From Salinarchaeum laminariae (lineage in GTDB: Archaea; Halobacteriota; Halobacteria; Halobacteriales; Salinarchaeaceae): a stretch of DNA of 64,000 bases. Position 1 is the first letter of the stretch. The number at the start of each line of letters is the position of its first letter. Below the pieces are notes generated by a model. The model saw only the letters and a list, made by a program, of their open reading frames with translations, made no database searches and was not told the DNA's origin. Location: positions 1,488,001 to 1,552,000 of the forward strand of contig NZ_CP096270.1 of NCBI RefSeq assembly GCF_023204835.1, given 5' to 3'. Of this stretch, positions 53,260 through 61,912 are shown piece by piece. The position numbers and the translations under genes are program-made.

Positions 53260-53653
53260 ACTCACGACGACAGTGACCTCCCTAAAGGGAATATGCCGAA
53301 CTGGGCCCGCAGTCTCACCCAATTTCGTCCCCAAACTCGCCAACGTCTGTGGGATTTGCCGCCTCTTTGCGAACGGTTTGCATGCCTGTGTGTCGTCGGA
53401 TTGCAACCGCACCGGATCCCTCTCGAGAGCTGACTACGAGTCGTCCGCAGCTAGCGATGCGGTACCGGGTCGGTCTGCGAACGACGGAGTCACTCTGGAC
53501 CGGTCGAGAGAAGCTGAACGGAACGAGCCTGATGAAAACGCGGACGAAGTGAGGGAGTGTGGACGAGCGTGGGACGGTGGACGAGCGTGAGACGGTGGAC
53601 GAGCGTGAGACGGTGGACGAGCGTGAGACGGTGATCGGAACCGCACGACGATC
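53260..53653. other. Spacer with TATA box and tandem repeat
   Basis: 394 bp upstream of the surface protein and downstream of the 3-helix membrane gene, both on the minus strand. CCTAAAGGGA (53281-53290; TCCCTTTAGG on the minus strand) lies 22-31 nt before the surface-protein start and could be its TATA box. The far end holds a four-copy 18-bp repeat (53559-53630). No gene seen. Confidence 0.5.
53559..53630. repeat. 18-bp tandem repeat, four copies
   Basis: GTGGACGAGCGTGAGACG is repeated four times without gaps from 53559. Copies 2-4 are identical and copy 1 has one change (GGGACG for GAGACG). Period 18 is a multiple of 3, but open frames across it give only an Arg/Pro/His/Ser repeat without start context, so it is taken as non-coding. 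Confidence 0.85.
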
Positions 53654-53962
53654 CTAATCCCAGGTGACCCAGAGGAGGAAGGCGATGCCGGCCGTTTCGA
53701 GGACGTGCAGCGCCATCATCCACTTCCAGGCCGTTGGCCCGACAGCACTGCTCGCGAACCAGTCCGCGAGCACGCCGTGGAAGAGGTACATGTAGAGCGA
53801 GGTCGCGTTCTCCAGCAGCAGGAAGATCCCGAAGACCATGAGTCCCAGCGCGTGCTTCGAGCGTAGCTGGTAGTAGTTCCGCCCCCAGATCGCAATCAGA
53901 GCGGTGAGTAGGACGACGTTGACGCCCGCGGAGATCCGCGCGACGTCGAACCAGACACTCAT
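53654..53962 (-). CDS. Small membrane protein paired with a wHTH regulator
   Basis: 102 residues with about three helices: ISAGVNVVLLTALIAIWGRN, HALGLMVFGIFLLLENATSL and WMMALHVLETAGIAFLLWVT. Resembles haloarchaeal membrane proteins found beside ArsR-like regulators (possibly DUF7521). It starts MSVWFDVAR at ATG 53962, 109 bp after the regulator stop on the same strand. Function unknown. Confidence 0.7.
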   Translation of the reverse strand: MSVWFDVARISAGVNVVLLTALIAIWGRNYYQLRSKHALGLMVFGIFLLLENATSLYMYLFHGVLADWFASSAVGPTAWKWMMALHVLETAGIAFLLWVTWD

Positions 53963-54071
53963 TCTATCCCTCCTTTCCGGTGGATAGGGATAACCACTTT
54001 CCCAAATTCGTTCCAGAAGCGGCCCAGAACCGCCGTCCATCGGCGGCTCCGGCCGTGCGTCGTGCGTGTAG

Positions 54072-54353
54072 TCATGATTCGTCCACCTGCTCCATGATCG
54101 TCTCGATCGTGTCCCAGTGATCCCGAGCGCGGCCAGTCGGGAGGTAGACCGCGCCGTAATCGTCCCCGCTGTCCTGTACGACGCCGTTGTCCTCGAGCAC
54201 GTCGAGGTGGTGTCGTACCGTCTTGTAGTCGAGGTCGAGGTCGTCGGCGAGCTGGTTCGCGTTCCGCGGACGCTCGTCCAGCGCGCGGAGCAGGCGCACC
54301 CGATTGGTGCCACCCCGCGTTCCGGTCAACACGTACCAGAGCGCCGCCTCCAT
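54072..54353 (-). CDS. ArsR-like winged helix-turn-helix regulator
   Basis: 93 residues. wHTH at about 14-75: TNRVRLLRALDERPRNANQL, ADDLDLDYKTVRHHLDVLED, wing NGVVQDSGDDYGAVYLPTG. No metal-binding cysteines, so not a classic metal sensor. It probably controls its own operon with the membrane protein downstream. Ligand unknown. Confidence 0.85.
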   Translation of the reverse strand: MEAALWYVLTGTRGGTNRVRLLRALDERPRNANQLADDLDLDYKTVRHHLDVLEDNGVVQDSGDDYGAVYLPTGRARDHWDTIETIMEQVDES

Positions 54354-54501
54354 CGTTCACAGTACACAGAGGGCTGGCACCTAATACCATCGATGGGCGG
54401 TGTTACGGTCCACTACTCCTCTCCAGGGTGGTGGCCGATCTCCCAGCGTCTCCGCGTCACGACCCGGAATCGTTTTCCCGCGAGTCCACCAGGCTCCGCG
54501 C

Positions 54502-55584
54502 ATGTCCGATTCCGACGACGCTCGCGCTGGTGAGCCTGCCGTCGACGGCAGCGTGACCGGCGAGAGCGCCGACGCACTCCTCCCCGACGGCGGCGATGCA
54601 GCCGCCGCAAACGGTGGCGATGCAGCCGCCGCTGACGGCGGCGAGGCAATCGCCTTCCCCGCTGGCGACGCTGTCGTCACCGGCGGCGCCGGCTTTCTCG
54701 GCTCGCACCTCACCGAGCGACTGCTGGCCGACGGCGCCGACGTCACCGTGCTCGACGACCTTCGCGCTGGCCGTCGTGAGTGGATCCCCCACGCCGCGAC
54801 GCTGGTCGAGGTCGATCTCGCGGATCCAGACGCACTCGACGAACTCACCGAAGCCATCCCCGACGGAGCGGACGTCTACCACCTCGCCGCCGACAAGTAC
54901 GTGGACAACGACAGTCCGCTCGCGCAGTACGCGACGAACACCCAGATGACGCGGCAGGTGCTCGAAGCCGCCGAGGCGGCCGCTGTCGAGCGGTTCGTCT
55001 TCACCTCCTCCTCGACGGTCTACGGCGAGGCACCGCGGCCCACCCCCGAGGACTTCGCCCCACTGGAGCCCATCAGCGCCTACGGCGCGGGCAAGCTCGC
55101 AGACGAGGGGCTCCTCTCCTCGCGAGCGCACGCGGGAAGTCTCGACGTCTGGACGTTCCGCTTCGCGAACGTCGTGGGGCCTCGACTGCGTGGCGCAGTC
55201 GTGCCCGATTTCATCGAGAAGCTGCGCGAGGACCCGAGCGAGCTCGAAATCCTCGGCGACGGTCGCCAGGAGAAGTCCTACCTGACCGTCGACGACTGCC
55301 TCGACGGGATGGCCCACGCGATCGCCCGCTCGGACGACCCCGTGAACACGTTCAATCTCGGCACGCGAACGACGACCTCGGTCGACCGGATCGCCTCGAT
55401 CGTCGCCGAGGAGCTGGGCGTCGACCCGGAGTATAGCTACACCGGCGGGCGACGCGGCTGGAAGGGAGACGTTCCGAAGATGTGTCTCTCGATCGAGAAG
55501 CTCTCGGCGCTGGGGTGGGAGCCCTCGGCCTCGAGCGACGAGGCGATTCGGCAGGCGACGCGGGAGCTGCTCGCGGAGCTGTAG
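54502..55584 (+). CDS. NAD-dependent nucleotide-sugar epimerase/dehydratase
   Basis: 360 residues. A low-complexity N-terminal extension (about 1-52, containing GGDAAAANGGDAAAADGGEA) precedes the extended SDR: DAVVTGGAGFLGSHLTERLL, VYHLAADKYVDNDSPL, FTSSSTVYGEAPRPTPEDFA and the YxxxK pair in SAYGAGKLADEG. The C terminus has ILGDGRQEKSYLTVDDCLDG. A UDP- or GDP-sugar 4-epimerase or 4,6-dehydratase is likely. First gene of the candidate sugar island. Confidence 0.87.
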   Translation: MSDSDDARAGEPAVDGSVTGESADALLPDGGDAAAANGGDAAAADGGEAIAFPAGDAVVTGGAGFLGSHLTERLLADGADVTVLDDLRAGRREWIPHAATLVEVDLADPDALDELTEAIPDGADVYHLAADKYVDNDSPLAQYATNTQMTRQVLEAAEAAAVERFVFTSSSTVYGEAPRPTPEDFAPLEPISAYGAGKLADEGLLSSRAHAGSLDVWTFRFANVVGPRLRGAVVPDFIEKLREDPSELEILGDGRQEKSYLTVDDCLDGMAHAIARSDDPVNTFNLGTRTTTSVDRIASIVAEELGVDPEYSYTGGRRGWKGDVPKMCLSIEKLSALGWEPSASSDEAIRQATRELLAEL

Positions 55585-55694
55585 CGGAGCGGTCGCGGTC
55601 GTCCCTAGGGCCTGGCTGCGCTTCCGTAACCCGGTGCTTCCTGTCGGTTCAACTACGACACGAGCAGGAACCCCATCCGCGGATCGCTCGCCAG

Positions 55695-55711
55695 TTTTAG
55701 GTGGGCTTAAC
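55695..55711 (+). promoter_or_regulatory. Flippase-gene promoter with operator half-site
   Basis: TTTTAGGTGGGCTTAAC holds TTTTAGGT, identical to one arm of the palindrome at 56808, and a CTTAAC TATA-like element 25-30 nt before the ATG at 55736. The second arm is only half conserved. Confidence 0.4.
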
Positions 55712-55735
55712 TTTCTCCGGTGGCGATCGGCAGGC

Positions 55736-56830
55736 ATGGCAGAGCAGCCAGCGTCCGCGAGCCCCGACGAGCAGTCGGGGACATCTCGACGCTGGCTCAC
55801 GATCGCCGGGACGATCGCGGTGCTCGTCCTCGGCGGGATCGTCGCGGCGAAGACGATCTATCTGGGTGAGGCCGTGGACGCGATTCGTACCGCGGATCTG
55901 CGCCTCGTCGTCGCAGCGATCGCGGTCTACACCGCGTCCTGGCCACTCCGCGGTCGGCGCTACGGGGACGTGCTGGCGCCGATGGATCGCCGACTCGACG
56001 CCGGGTTCCTCACGGTGGCGGTCCTGTTGAGCCAGACGGCCAATCTCGCGATCCCGGCGCGTGGCGGCGACGCGGTCCGTGCGGTGCTTCTCAAACAGCG
56101 CCGTGCAGTGGTTTACGCAACGGGTGTCGCGTCGTTGGCTGTCGAGCGGCTCTTCGATCTGCTGGCGATCGCGGTTCTCGGGGGACTCGCATTGGCGTGG
56201 CTGCTCCTCGCCGGCGACGCCGCACCGATCGTCGAGCGCATTCCGGCAGTCTCTCCCGCTCCGTCGGTGCTCCTCCTCGGCGTACTCGGTGGCATCTCGC
56301 TGCTCGCCGGTGGTATCGGCGTGGTCGTCCTCCGGCCCTCGGCCGGCGGCTGGGTGCTCTCGCGACTTCCCGACCGGCTGGCTGAGGGCATTCACACTGC
56401 GACGGCGAACCTCGCCGTCCTCGCGCGTCGCCCACGCGCTATCACGGCCGTCGGCGTCGGGAGCGTCGCGATCTGGGCGCTCGACGCGCTCACGGCTGTT
56501 CTGGTCCTCGCTGCGGTTGCGGATCCCGGTCTTCTCTCGCTGCTCGCCGTCGGCACGCTCGCGACGTGTGCGGGGAACCTCGCGAAAGTCCTCCCGCTCA
56601 CGCAGGGTGGCGTCGGACTCTACGAGGGGGCGTTCGCCACGTCGGTCGTCGCAATTGCGCCGGTCGCGGGCGCGACAGCTCTCGCCGCCGCAGTGCTCGA
56701 CCACGCACTGAAAAACGCGGTCACGCTCGCTGGCGGGGCCATCGCAGCCGTCGCGCTCCACCGGACCAGCGCCACGCAGAACGAGGAGCCGGAGCGAACC
56801 GGCAATCTTTTAGGTTTACCTAAAAAATAG
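55736..56830 (+). CDS. Flippase-like / lysylphosphatidylglycerol synthase TM family (UPF0104)
   Basis: 364 residues, about eight helices. Conserved AIPARGGDAVRAVLLKQRRA on the cytoplasmic face, AVERLFDLLAIAVLGGLAL, and PLTQGGVGLYEGAFATSVVA, the signature of the AglD/MprF-transmembrane group. Haloferax AglD acts late in protein N-glycosylation; this homologue may move or use a lipid-linked sugar. Its last codons overlap the palindrome upstream of the next gene. Confidence 0.85.
   Translation: MAEQPASASPDEQSGTSRRWLTIAGTIAVLVLGGIVAAKTIYLGEAVDAIRTADLRLVVAAIAVYTASWPLRGRRYGDVLAPMDRRLDAGFLTVAVLLSQTANLAIPARGGDAVRAVLLKQRRAVVYATGVASLAVERLFDLLAIAVLGGLALAWLLLAGDAAPIVERIPAVSPAPSVLLLGVLGGISLLAGGIGVVVLRPSAGGWVLSRLPDRLAEGIHTATANLAVLARRPRAITAVGVGSVAIWALDALTAVLVLAAVADPGLLSLLAVGTLATCAGNLAKVLPLTQGGVGLYEGAFATSVVAIAPVAGATALAAAVLDHALKNAVTLAGGAIAAVALHRTSATQNEEPERTGNLLGLPKK
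56808..56825 (+). promoter_or_regulatory. DtxR/IdeR-like inverted repeat
   Basis: TTTTAGGT-TT-ACCTAAAA has perfect 8-bp arms around 2 bp. TTAGGT...ACCTAA is close to the half-sites of the DtxR/IdeR metal-repressor consensus. It lies 13 nt before the glycosyltransferase ATG, is AT-rich enough to serve as the TATA box, and overlaps the end of the flippase gene. The Fe(III)-type binding protein two genes down supports an iron link. Regulation is inferred. Confidence 0.55.
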
Positions 56831-56837
56831 GCGGACA

Positions 56838-58064
56838 ATGCCACGGGACGTCTGCGTGATCGTACCGACGATCCGCGAGTACGAGTGCGTCGAGGCATAC
56901 GCCGAGAACGCACGCGAGCACGGCTTCGACACGGACCGACTCCACGTCGTCCTCGTCACCGAGGACTTCTGTGATAGCGAGGCGATGCAGGCGATGCTCG
57001 ATCGCCTCGACCTCTCCGGCGAGGTCTTCGACGGCTCCGCCCGCGAGGCCTGGTTCGAGGACCACGACGCCGCCGAGTACGCGGATCTCATTCCCGAGGC
57101 CAGTCACGCCCAGACGAGCTTCGGCCTGCTCTACATGTGGGCGAACCCCCAGTTCGAGTACGGCGTGTTCATCGACGACGACACGCTGCCCCACGAGGAG
57201 TGGGACTTCTTCGGCCAGCATCTGCAGAATCTCGACTTCGAGGGCGAGATCGAATCCGTCGCCTCCGACGAGCAGTGGGTCAACGTCCTCTACGAAAACG
57301 CCGACGAGCACGGGCTCTACCCCCGCGGCTACCCGTACTCGGCGATGGACGAGGAGATAGAGACCACGACCGCGGACGTGGACACGATCGTCGCCTCGCA
57401 GGGGCTCTGGACGAACGTCCCAGACCTCGACGCCGTCCGGATCCTGATGGACGGCGACCTCGAGGGCCAGGCTCGGACCCGCACCGACTTCGACGACTTC
57501 GGCGAGGATTTCGTCGCCGCCGAGGGCAACTACACGACCGTCTGCTCGATGAACCTCGGCTTCCGGCGCGAGGTCATTCCGGCCTTCTACCAGCTGCCGA
57601 TGGACGACAACGAGTGGGCCGTCGGCCGGTTCGACGACATCTGGAGCGGCGTCTTCCTCAAGCGCGCCTGCGATCTGCTCGGCGCGCAGATCTACAACGG
57701 CGAGCCACTCTGTGAGCACAACAAGGCGCCACGGTCGACGTTCGACGACCTTCACAACGAGGTCGCCGGCCTCGAACTCAACGAGCACGTCTGGGAGCTC
57801 GTCGACTCGGTCGAGCCCGCTGGCCTCGACGACCTCGGCGCGAGCGACGATGGTGCGGGCGCTTCCGGCGGCGCCCCCGCCCCCGCAGCGTTCGCCGCCG
57901 TTTTCGAGGCGATGGGCCACGAGCTCGCGACCGGTGACCACTCCCAGTGGCGCAACGGTGCCTTCCTCAACGAGGTCGGCGAGTCGATGCTCGACTGGCT
58001 GGACTGCCTCGACGCGATCGAGCCAGCGACTCCGAAGCCCGCCCCGGCCGCTGCCGACGACTAG
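56838..58064 (+). CDS. Reversibly glycosylated polypeptide-like glycosyltransferase (alpha-1,4-glucan-protein synthase family)
   Basis: 408 residues. Starts PRDVCVIVPTIREYECVEAY. Acidic triad Asp113-Asp114-Asp115 in GVFIDDDTLPHEEWDFFG, then NYTTVCSMNLGFRREVIPAF and WAVGRFDDIWSGVFLKRACD, as in RGP/UDP-arabinopyranose mutase-like proteins of plants and archaea. Such proteins interconvert or transfer UDP-sugars. A Gly/Ala/Pro-rich stretch (GAGASGGAPAPAAFA) is near residue 340. The iron lipoprotein gene follows 68 bp later without an evident own promoter. Confidence 0.82.
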   Translation: MPRDVCVIVPTIREYECVEAYAENAREHGFDTDRLHVVLVTEDFCDSEAMQAMLDRLDLSGEVFDGSAREAWFEDHDAAEYADLIPEASHAQTSFGLLYMWANPQFEYGVFIDDDTLPHEEWDFFGQHLQNLDFEGEIESVASDEQWVNVLYENADEHGLYPRGYPYSAMDEEIETTTADVDTIVASQGLWTNVPDLDAVRILMDGDLEGQARTRTDFDDFGEDFVAAEGNYTTVCSMNLGFRREVIPAFYQLPMDDNEWAVGRFDDIWSGVFLKRACDLLGAQIYNGEPLCEHNKAPRSTFDDLHNEVAGLELNEHVWELVDSVEPAGLDDLGASDDGAGASGGAPAPAAFAAVFEAMGHELATGDHSQWRNGAFLNEVGESMLDWLDCLDAIEPATPKPAPAAADD

Positions 58065-58132
58065 CGACCTAGCGAACACGATCGACCGCACTGAACCGAC
58101 GACCACATCCCCCATCCCACGTACCACCACAC

Positions 58133-59374
58133 ATGACCCGGACTCCACGCGACGATACCTCCGACCCTGACCCCAGTATAGCCCCCACAGACGACGCCGA
58201 CGCCGCGTCAACGGGCCCGAGTTCGGCCTCCTCCGGCGCCGACACGACCCCCGCGACCGGCGTTTCCAGCACCGGCCGGCGCACGTTCCTTGCGGGCACT
58301 GCCGCGCTCGGGGCGGCGAGCCTCTCCGGCTGCGTCGACGTCTTTGGCGGCAACGACGACGGCGGCTCGGAACCGTTCAACTGGATCGGCTCCGGCCCTG
58401 GTCAGAGCCTCGGACAGGACGGCACCCCGATGGCCGAAATGCCGGCGCTCGAGGGCGAACTCACCATCTACTCCGGTCGCCACGAGTTCCTCGTCGACGC
58501 GCTCGTCGATTCGATCGAGTCGCTCTACGACGACTTCACCGCCAACGTCCGGTACGGCGAGGGATCACAGGCGATGGTCAACCAGATCATCACCGAGGGC
58601 TCCGGTACGAACGCGGACGTCTTCTACTCCGTCAACGCCGGCGCGCTCGTCTCGCTGTCAGAAGCCGGTCGAACGACCGCGCTGTCCTCGGATCTCCGTG
58701 ACATCGTCAGCCCCGAGTTCAGCACCGAGGACTGGATCGGCACCTCCGGCCGCGTCCGGACTGTCCCCTACAACACGAACACCTACTCCGAGTCGGACAT
58801 CCCCGACGACATCATGGCGATCCCGACGGAGCTCGACGCCGACTTCGGCTGGTCGCCCGTCTACGGCTCTTGTCAGGCGTTCGTCACCGCGATGCGGATC
58901 CTCGAGGGCGAGGAGGCGACCCGCCAGTGGCTCCAAGAGCTCCTCGACGCCGGCGTCGACTCCTACCCCAACGAGCAGGCGGTCAATCAGGCGATCGCCG
59001 ACGGCGAGATCGACGTCGGGTTCACCAACCACTACTACATCCAGCGGGTGCTCGCGGGCAATCCCGACGCCCCGATCGCGACGGCGTTCACCGAGGGCGA
59101 CGCCGGTGCGACGTTCAACGTCGCCGGCGCAGCCGTCACCGACCAGGCCGGCGACGTCGACCTCGCGGAGAACTTCATTCGCCACCTGCTATCGGCCGAG
59201 GCGCAGTCCTACTTCGCCGTCGAGACCAAGGAGTACCCGCTCGCCCCGAACGTCGATCCCGTCGGGGATCTCCCCCGTGTCGACGCGCTCGACGTTCCGG
59301 ACATCGACCTCGCCGAGCTCGGCGACCTCGAGGCGACGATCGATCTGATGGAGGACGTGGGCGTCGACGTCTGA
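58133..59374 (+). CDS. Fe(III)-type ABC transporter substrate-binding Tat lipoprotein
   Basis: 413 residues. Tat motif RRTFLAG at Arg49-Arg50, hydrophobic AALGAASLSGC with lipobox Cys67, so exported folded and lipid-anchored. The mature part follows the iron-binding FbpA/FutA type: LTIYSGRHEFLVDALVDSIE, VFYSVNAGALVSLSEAGR and the Tyr pair in GFTNHYYIQRVLAG. An unusually long n-region (48 residues before the twin Arg) is seen, with no better start inside. The permease and ATPase genes are not in the window. Confidence 0.88.
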   Translation: MTRTPRDDTSDPDPSIAPTDDADAASTGPSSASSGADTTPATGVSSTGRRTFLAGTAALGAASLSGCVDVFGGNDDGGSEPFNWIGSGPGQSLGQDGTPMAEMPALEGELTIYSGRHEFLVDALVDSIESLYDDFTANVRYGEGSQAMVNQIITEGSGTNADVFYSVNAGALVSLSEAGRTTALSSDLRDIVSPEFSTEDWIGTSGRVRTVPYNTNTYSESDIPDDIMAIPTELDADFGWSPVYGSCQAFVTAMRILEGEEATRQWLQELLDAGVDSYPNEQAVNQAIADGEIDVGFTNHYYIQRVLAGNPDAPIATAFTEGDAGATFNVAGAAVTDQAGDVDLAENFIRHLLSAEAQSYFAVETKEYPLAPNVDPVGDLPRVDALDVPDIDLAELGDLEATIDLMEDVGVDV

Positions 59375-59417
59375 GCGCGGCGACACACCCAGTTCCGACA
59401 GCACCCAGACTCGATTC

Positions 59418-61736
59418 GTGTTCGCCGACCGCATCCGCTCACTGTTCGTCCGACTCGACCCCCGCCGCCAGCCGGTCCACCATCTCGCCGCTGGCGGCCT
59501 CGCGCTTCTTTCGGGAATCGTCGTCTTCGCGATCGCTACTGAGCTGTTCCCCTACCACTCGGCGAACCACGACGAGGGCGTCTACCTCCAGCAGGCCGCC
59601 ATGCTGCTCGAGGGGCGCCTCGAACTCCACGCCGGGCCGATCGCCGACGCCGTCCGCCCGTGGTTCTTCGTTCAGGACGGCGGCCGACTCTATCCGAAGT
59701 ACCAACCTTACCCCGCAGCCCTGTTCGCCGTTCCGATGGGGCTGTTCGGAATGCCCCGACTCGCGCTGGCCGCGGTCGCTGCCGGGAACGTCGCGCTCGT
59801 CTACGTCCTCGGATCGCAGACCTTCGACCGGCGAATCGGCGTCGTCGCCGCCGCGGCGTTCGCGACGGCCCCGATGACGTTGCTGACGACGTCGGTGTTC
59901 CTTCCATACGCGCCGACGACGCTGTTGACCCTCTCGTTCGCGGTCTGCTATCTCCGCGCCTACCGACGGCGAAGCGTCGCGTTCGGGTCGCTTGCGGGGC
60001 TAGCGATCGGGCTTGCCTTCTTCGCGCGGCCCTACACCGCCGTCCTGTTCGCGGCGCCCTTTATCGCACACGCCTGCTGGCAGCTCCTCGGGGCGATTCG
60101 ACGAACTGACCGCCAGACCCTCCTCGATCGCGAGGAGTCGGTGCCCGAGCCCCTCCTGCGCAACGGCGCTACTGCGGCGATCGGGCTCGCGTTCGTCGGG
60201 CTCTCACTCGCCTACAACGCGGTCGTCACCGGTGCAGCGTTCCGGTTCCCTTACGCCGCGTTCGCGCCAGAGGACGGCCCCGGCTTCGGCCATCGCGAGA
60301 TCGCCGGCCACGGGATCGAGTACACGCCGGAGCTAGCGTTGCACGCAAACGGCCACGTGCTCTGGGCGCTGTTCACGCGCTGGGGGCCGGCGGGGCCGAT
60401 CGGGACGGTCCTCGCCGTCGTCGGACTCGCCATCGCGGCCCGCGGCTGGCTGCGTCGATCTCACCGCGACGACGAACCGAGCGCTAGGCCAGGCGACCAA
60501 TTGGACTCCGCGCCTGACGACGAACCGACCTCCGGGCGCGCGGTCGAACCGACCGCGCAGGCGTTGCTCGCTGGCCTCTTTCTCACGATCGCAGCGGGGA
60601 ACGTCGCCTTCTGGGGCAACAACAACGTCCTCGGCGACTTCGAGGATCCCACCGACGGCCTGCTCGGCCTCTTCGGCCCGTTCTATCACTTCGACCTGCT
60701 GGCGCCGCTGTCGATCTTCGCGGCCGCGGGGCTGGTGGGCGCGTGGCGATGGGTCGACGCGTGGGACGTGTCGGAATCGGATGCCGACAGATCGGAATTG
60801 GATGCCGACCGATCGGAGTCGGCGTGGTCCCCGTCGTCGATGGGCCTGTTGCCAGCGATCTCACTACCGATCTCGAGGCAGACCGTTCGCGCGCTCGGTC
60901 TCGCTGTCGTTCTGCTCCTCGCCGCGGTCGGCGGTGCTGCCAGCGCGGCACTCGTCCAGCCGCCCACCGATCGCCACGCCGAGCACACCGAGTACATCGA
61001 GACGGTCTACGAGCCCTTCGAGGATCGCCAGTTCGACGACGCCGTCGTGTTCGTCCCGCGACCCTACGGCGACTGGCTCAACCATCCGTTCCAGTCGCTG
61101 CGGAACGACGGCGGGCTCGACGGCGACGTGGTCTACGCGCTCGATCGGCACACGGCCAGCGACTTCGACGTGCTCGACGCAACCGACGGGCGAACGCCCT
61201 ACCGGTTCACCTACCGCGGCGAGTGGGCGCCGGGCGGGGAGCCGGTCGACCCAGTGCTCCAGGAAATCGAGGTCCGCTCCGGTGAGCAGTTCTCCGGCGA
61301 AACCGTCGTCGGGATTCCTGGCGGCGTCGACCACGCGACGGTCCGGCTGCAGACCGATCCGGGATCGTACGCGAGCTACGGCGTCGACGATCCCAACGGA
61401 TCGCTGCCCGTCCCGTGGTCGTTGACCGCATCGGGCGTGCGACTCGAGGGTACGAACGGGTCGGCGGCCCCCTCCGAGCGCATCGCCTTCGACGAAACGG
61501 AGGAGGTCGTAGTGCGAGTCACACTCGTCGCAGCAACCGGGTCGTCGATGACCTATCGACAGGAGATCGACGTCAGGCGATCGGATGGCACCGTGGAGAT
61601 CGTCTGGCCGCCCGAGCGCAAAGTCTGTCTGCTCGCCCCCGACTGCGGGCTCGAGGGAACCTACCTCCCCGGCGAGCCCGAGGAGTATCCCGAGGGTACC
61701 TCCTTCGAGACCCGGCTGCATGCTGGGGATTCGTAG
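59418..61736 (+). CDS. GT39-like (GT-C fold) membrane glycosyltransferase
   Basis: 772 residues from GTG 59418. About 11-12 helices in residues 20-520 with the first-loop acidic motif NHDEGVYLQQAAMLLEG, as in dolichyl-phosphate sugar transferases of the GT39/ArnT/PMT group, then an extracellular C-terminal beta-rich domain (about 560-770). An acidic loop with a repeated SDADRSELDADRSES (21-bp DNA repeat) joins two helices near residue 460. Sugar donor and acceptor unknown; acts at the outer membrane face. Confidence 0.8.
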   Translation: MFADRIRSLFVRLDPRRQPVHHLAAGGLALLSGIVVFAIATELFPYHSANHDEGVYLQQAAMLLEGRLELHAGPIADAVRPWFFVQDGGRLYPKYQPYPAALFAVPMGLFGMPRLALAAVAAGNVALVYVLGSQTFDRRIGVVAAAAFATAPMTLLTTSVFLPYAPTTLLTLSFAVCYLRAYRRRSVAFGSLAGLAIGLAFFARPYTAVLFAAPFIAHACWQLLGAIRRTDRQTLLDREESVPEPLLRNGATAAIGLAFVGLSLAYNAVVTGAAFRFPYAAFAPEDGPGFGHREIAGHGIEYTPELALHANGHVLWALFTRWGPAGPIGTVLAVVGLAIAARGWLRRSHRDDEPSARPGDQLDSAPDDEPTSGRAVEPTAQALLAGLFLTIAAGNVAFWGNNNVLGDFEDPTDGLLGLFGPFYHFDLLAPLSIFAAAGLVGAWRWVDAWDVSESDADRSELDADRSESAWSPSSMGLLPAISLPISRQTVRALGLAVVLLLAAVGGAASAALVQPPTDRHAEHTEYIETVYEPFEDRQFDDAVVFVPRPYGDWLNHPFQSLRNDGGLDGDVVYALDRHTASDFDVLDATDGRTPYRFTYRGEWAPGGEPVDPVLQEIEVRSGEQFSGETVVGIPGGVDHATVRLQTDPGSYASYGVDDPNGSLPVPWSLTASGVRLEGTNGSAAPSERIAFDETEEVVVRVTLVAATGSSMTYRQEIDVRRSDGTVEIVWPPERKVCLLAPDCGLEGTYLPGEPEEYPEGTSFETRLHAGDS

Positions 61737-61912
61737 CCGCTGTACATCGACCCTCACCGTAGTGGCGGGCGCGAATCACCGTCTCGTGCGGGCTTCGGTG
61801 TCGAACGAGTCCATACGCCGCCCGATCAGTTGTCGTTGCGGCGAGAACGTCGGTAGTGAGGCGCAGGTGAACGAAGCCGGCCAGCTAACCGTCTCCGTCA
61901 CGAAGGGAGCGT

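Noticed and set aside
53559..53630. Possible CRISPR array
   Set aside because: Repeats are directly adjacent without spacers and no cas gene is present; it is a simple tandem repeat.
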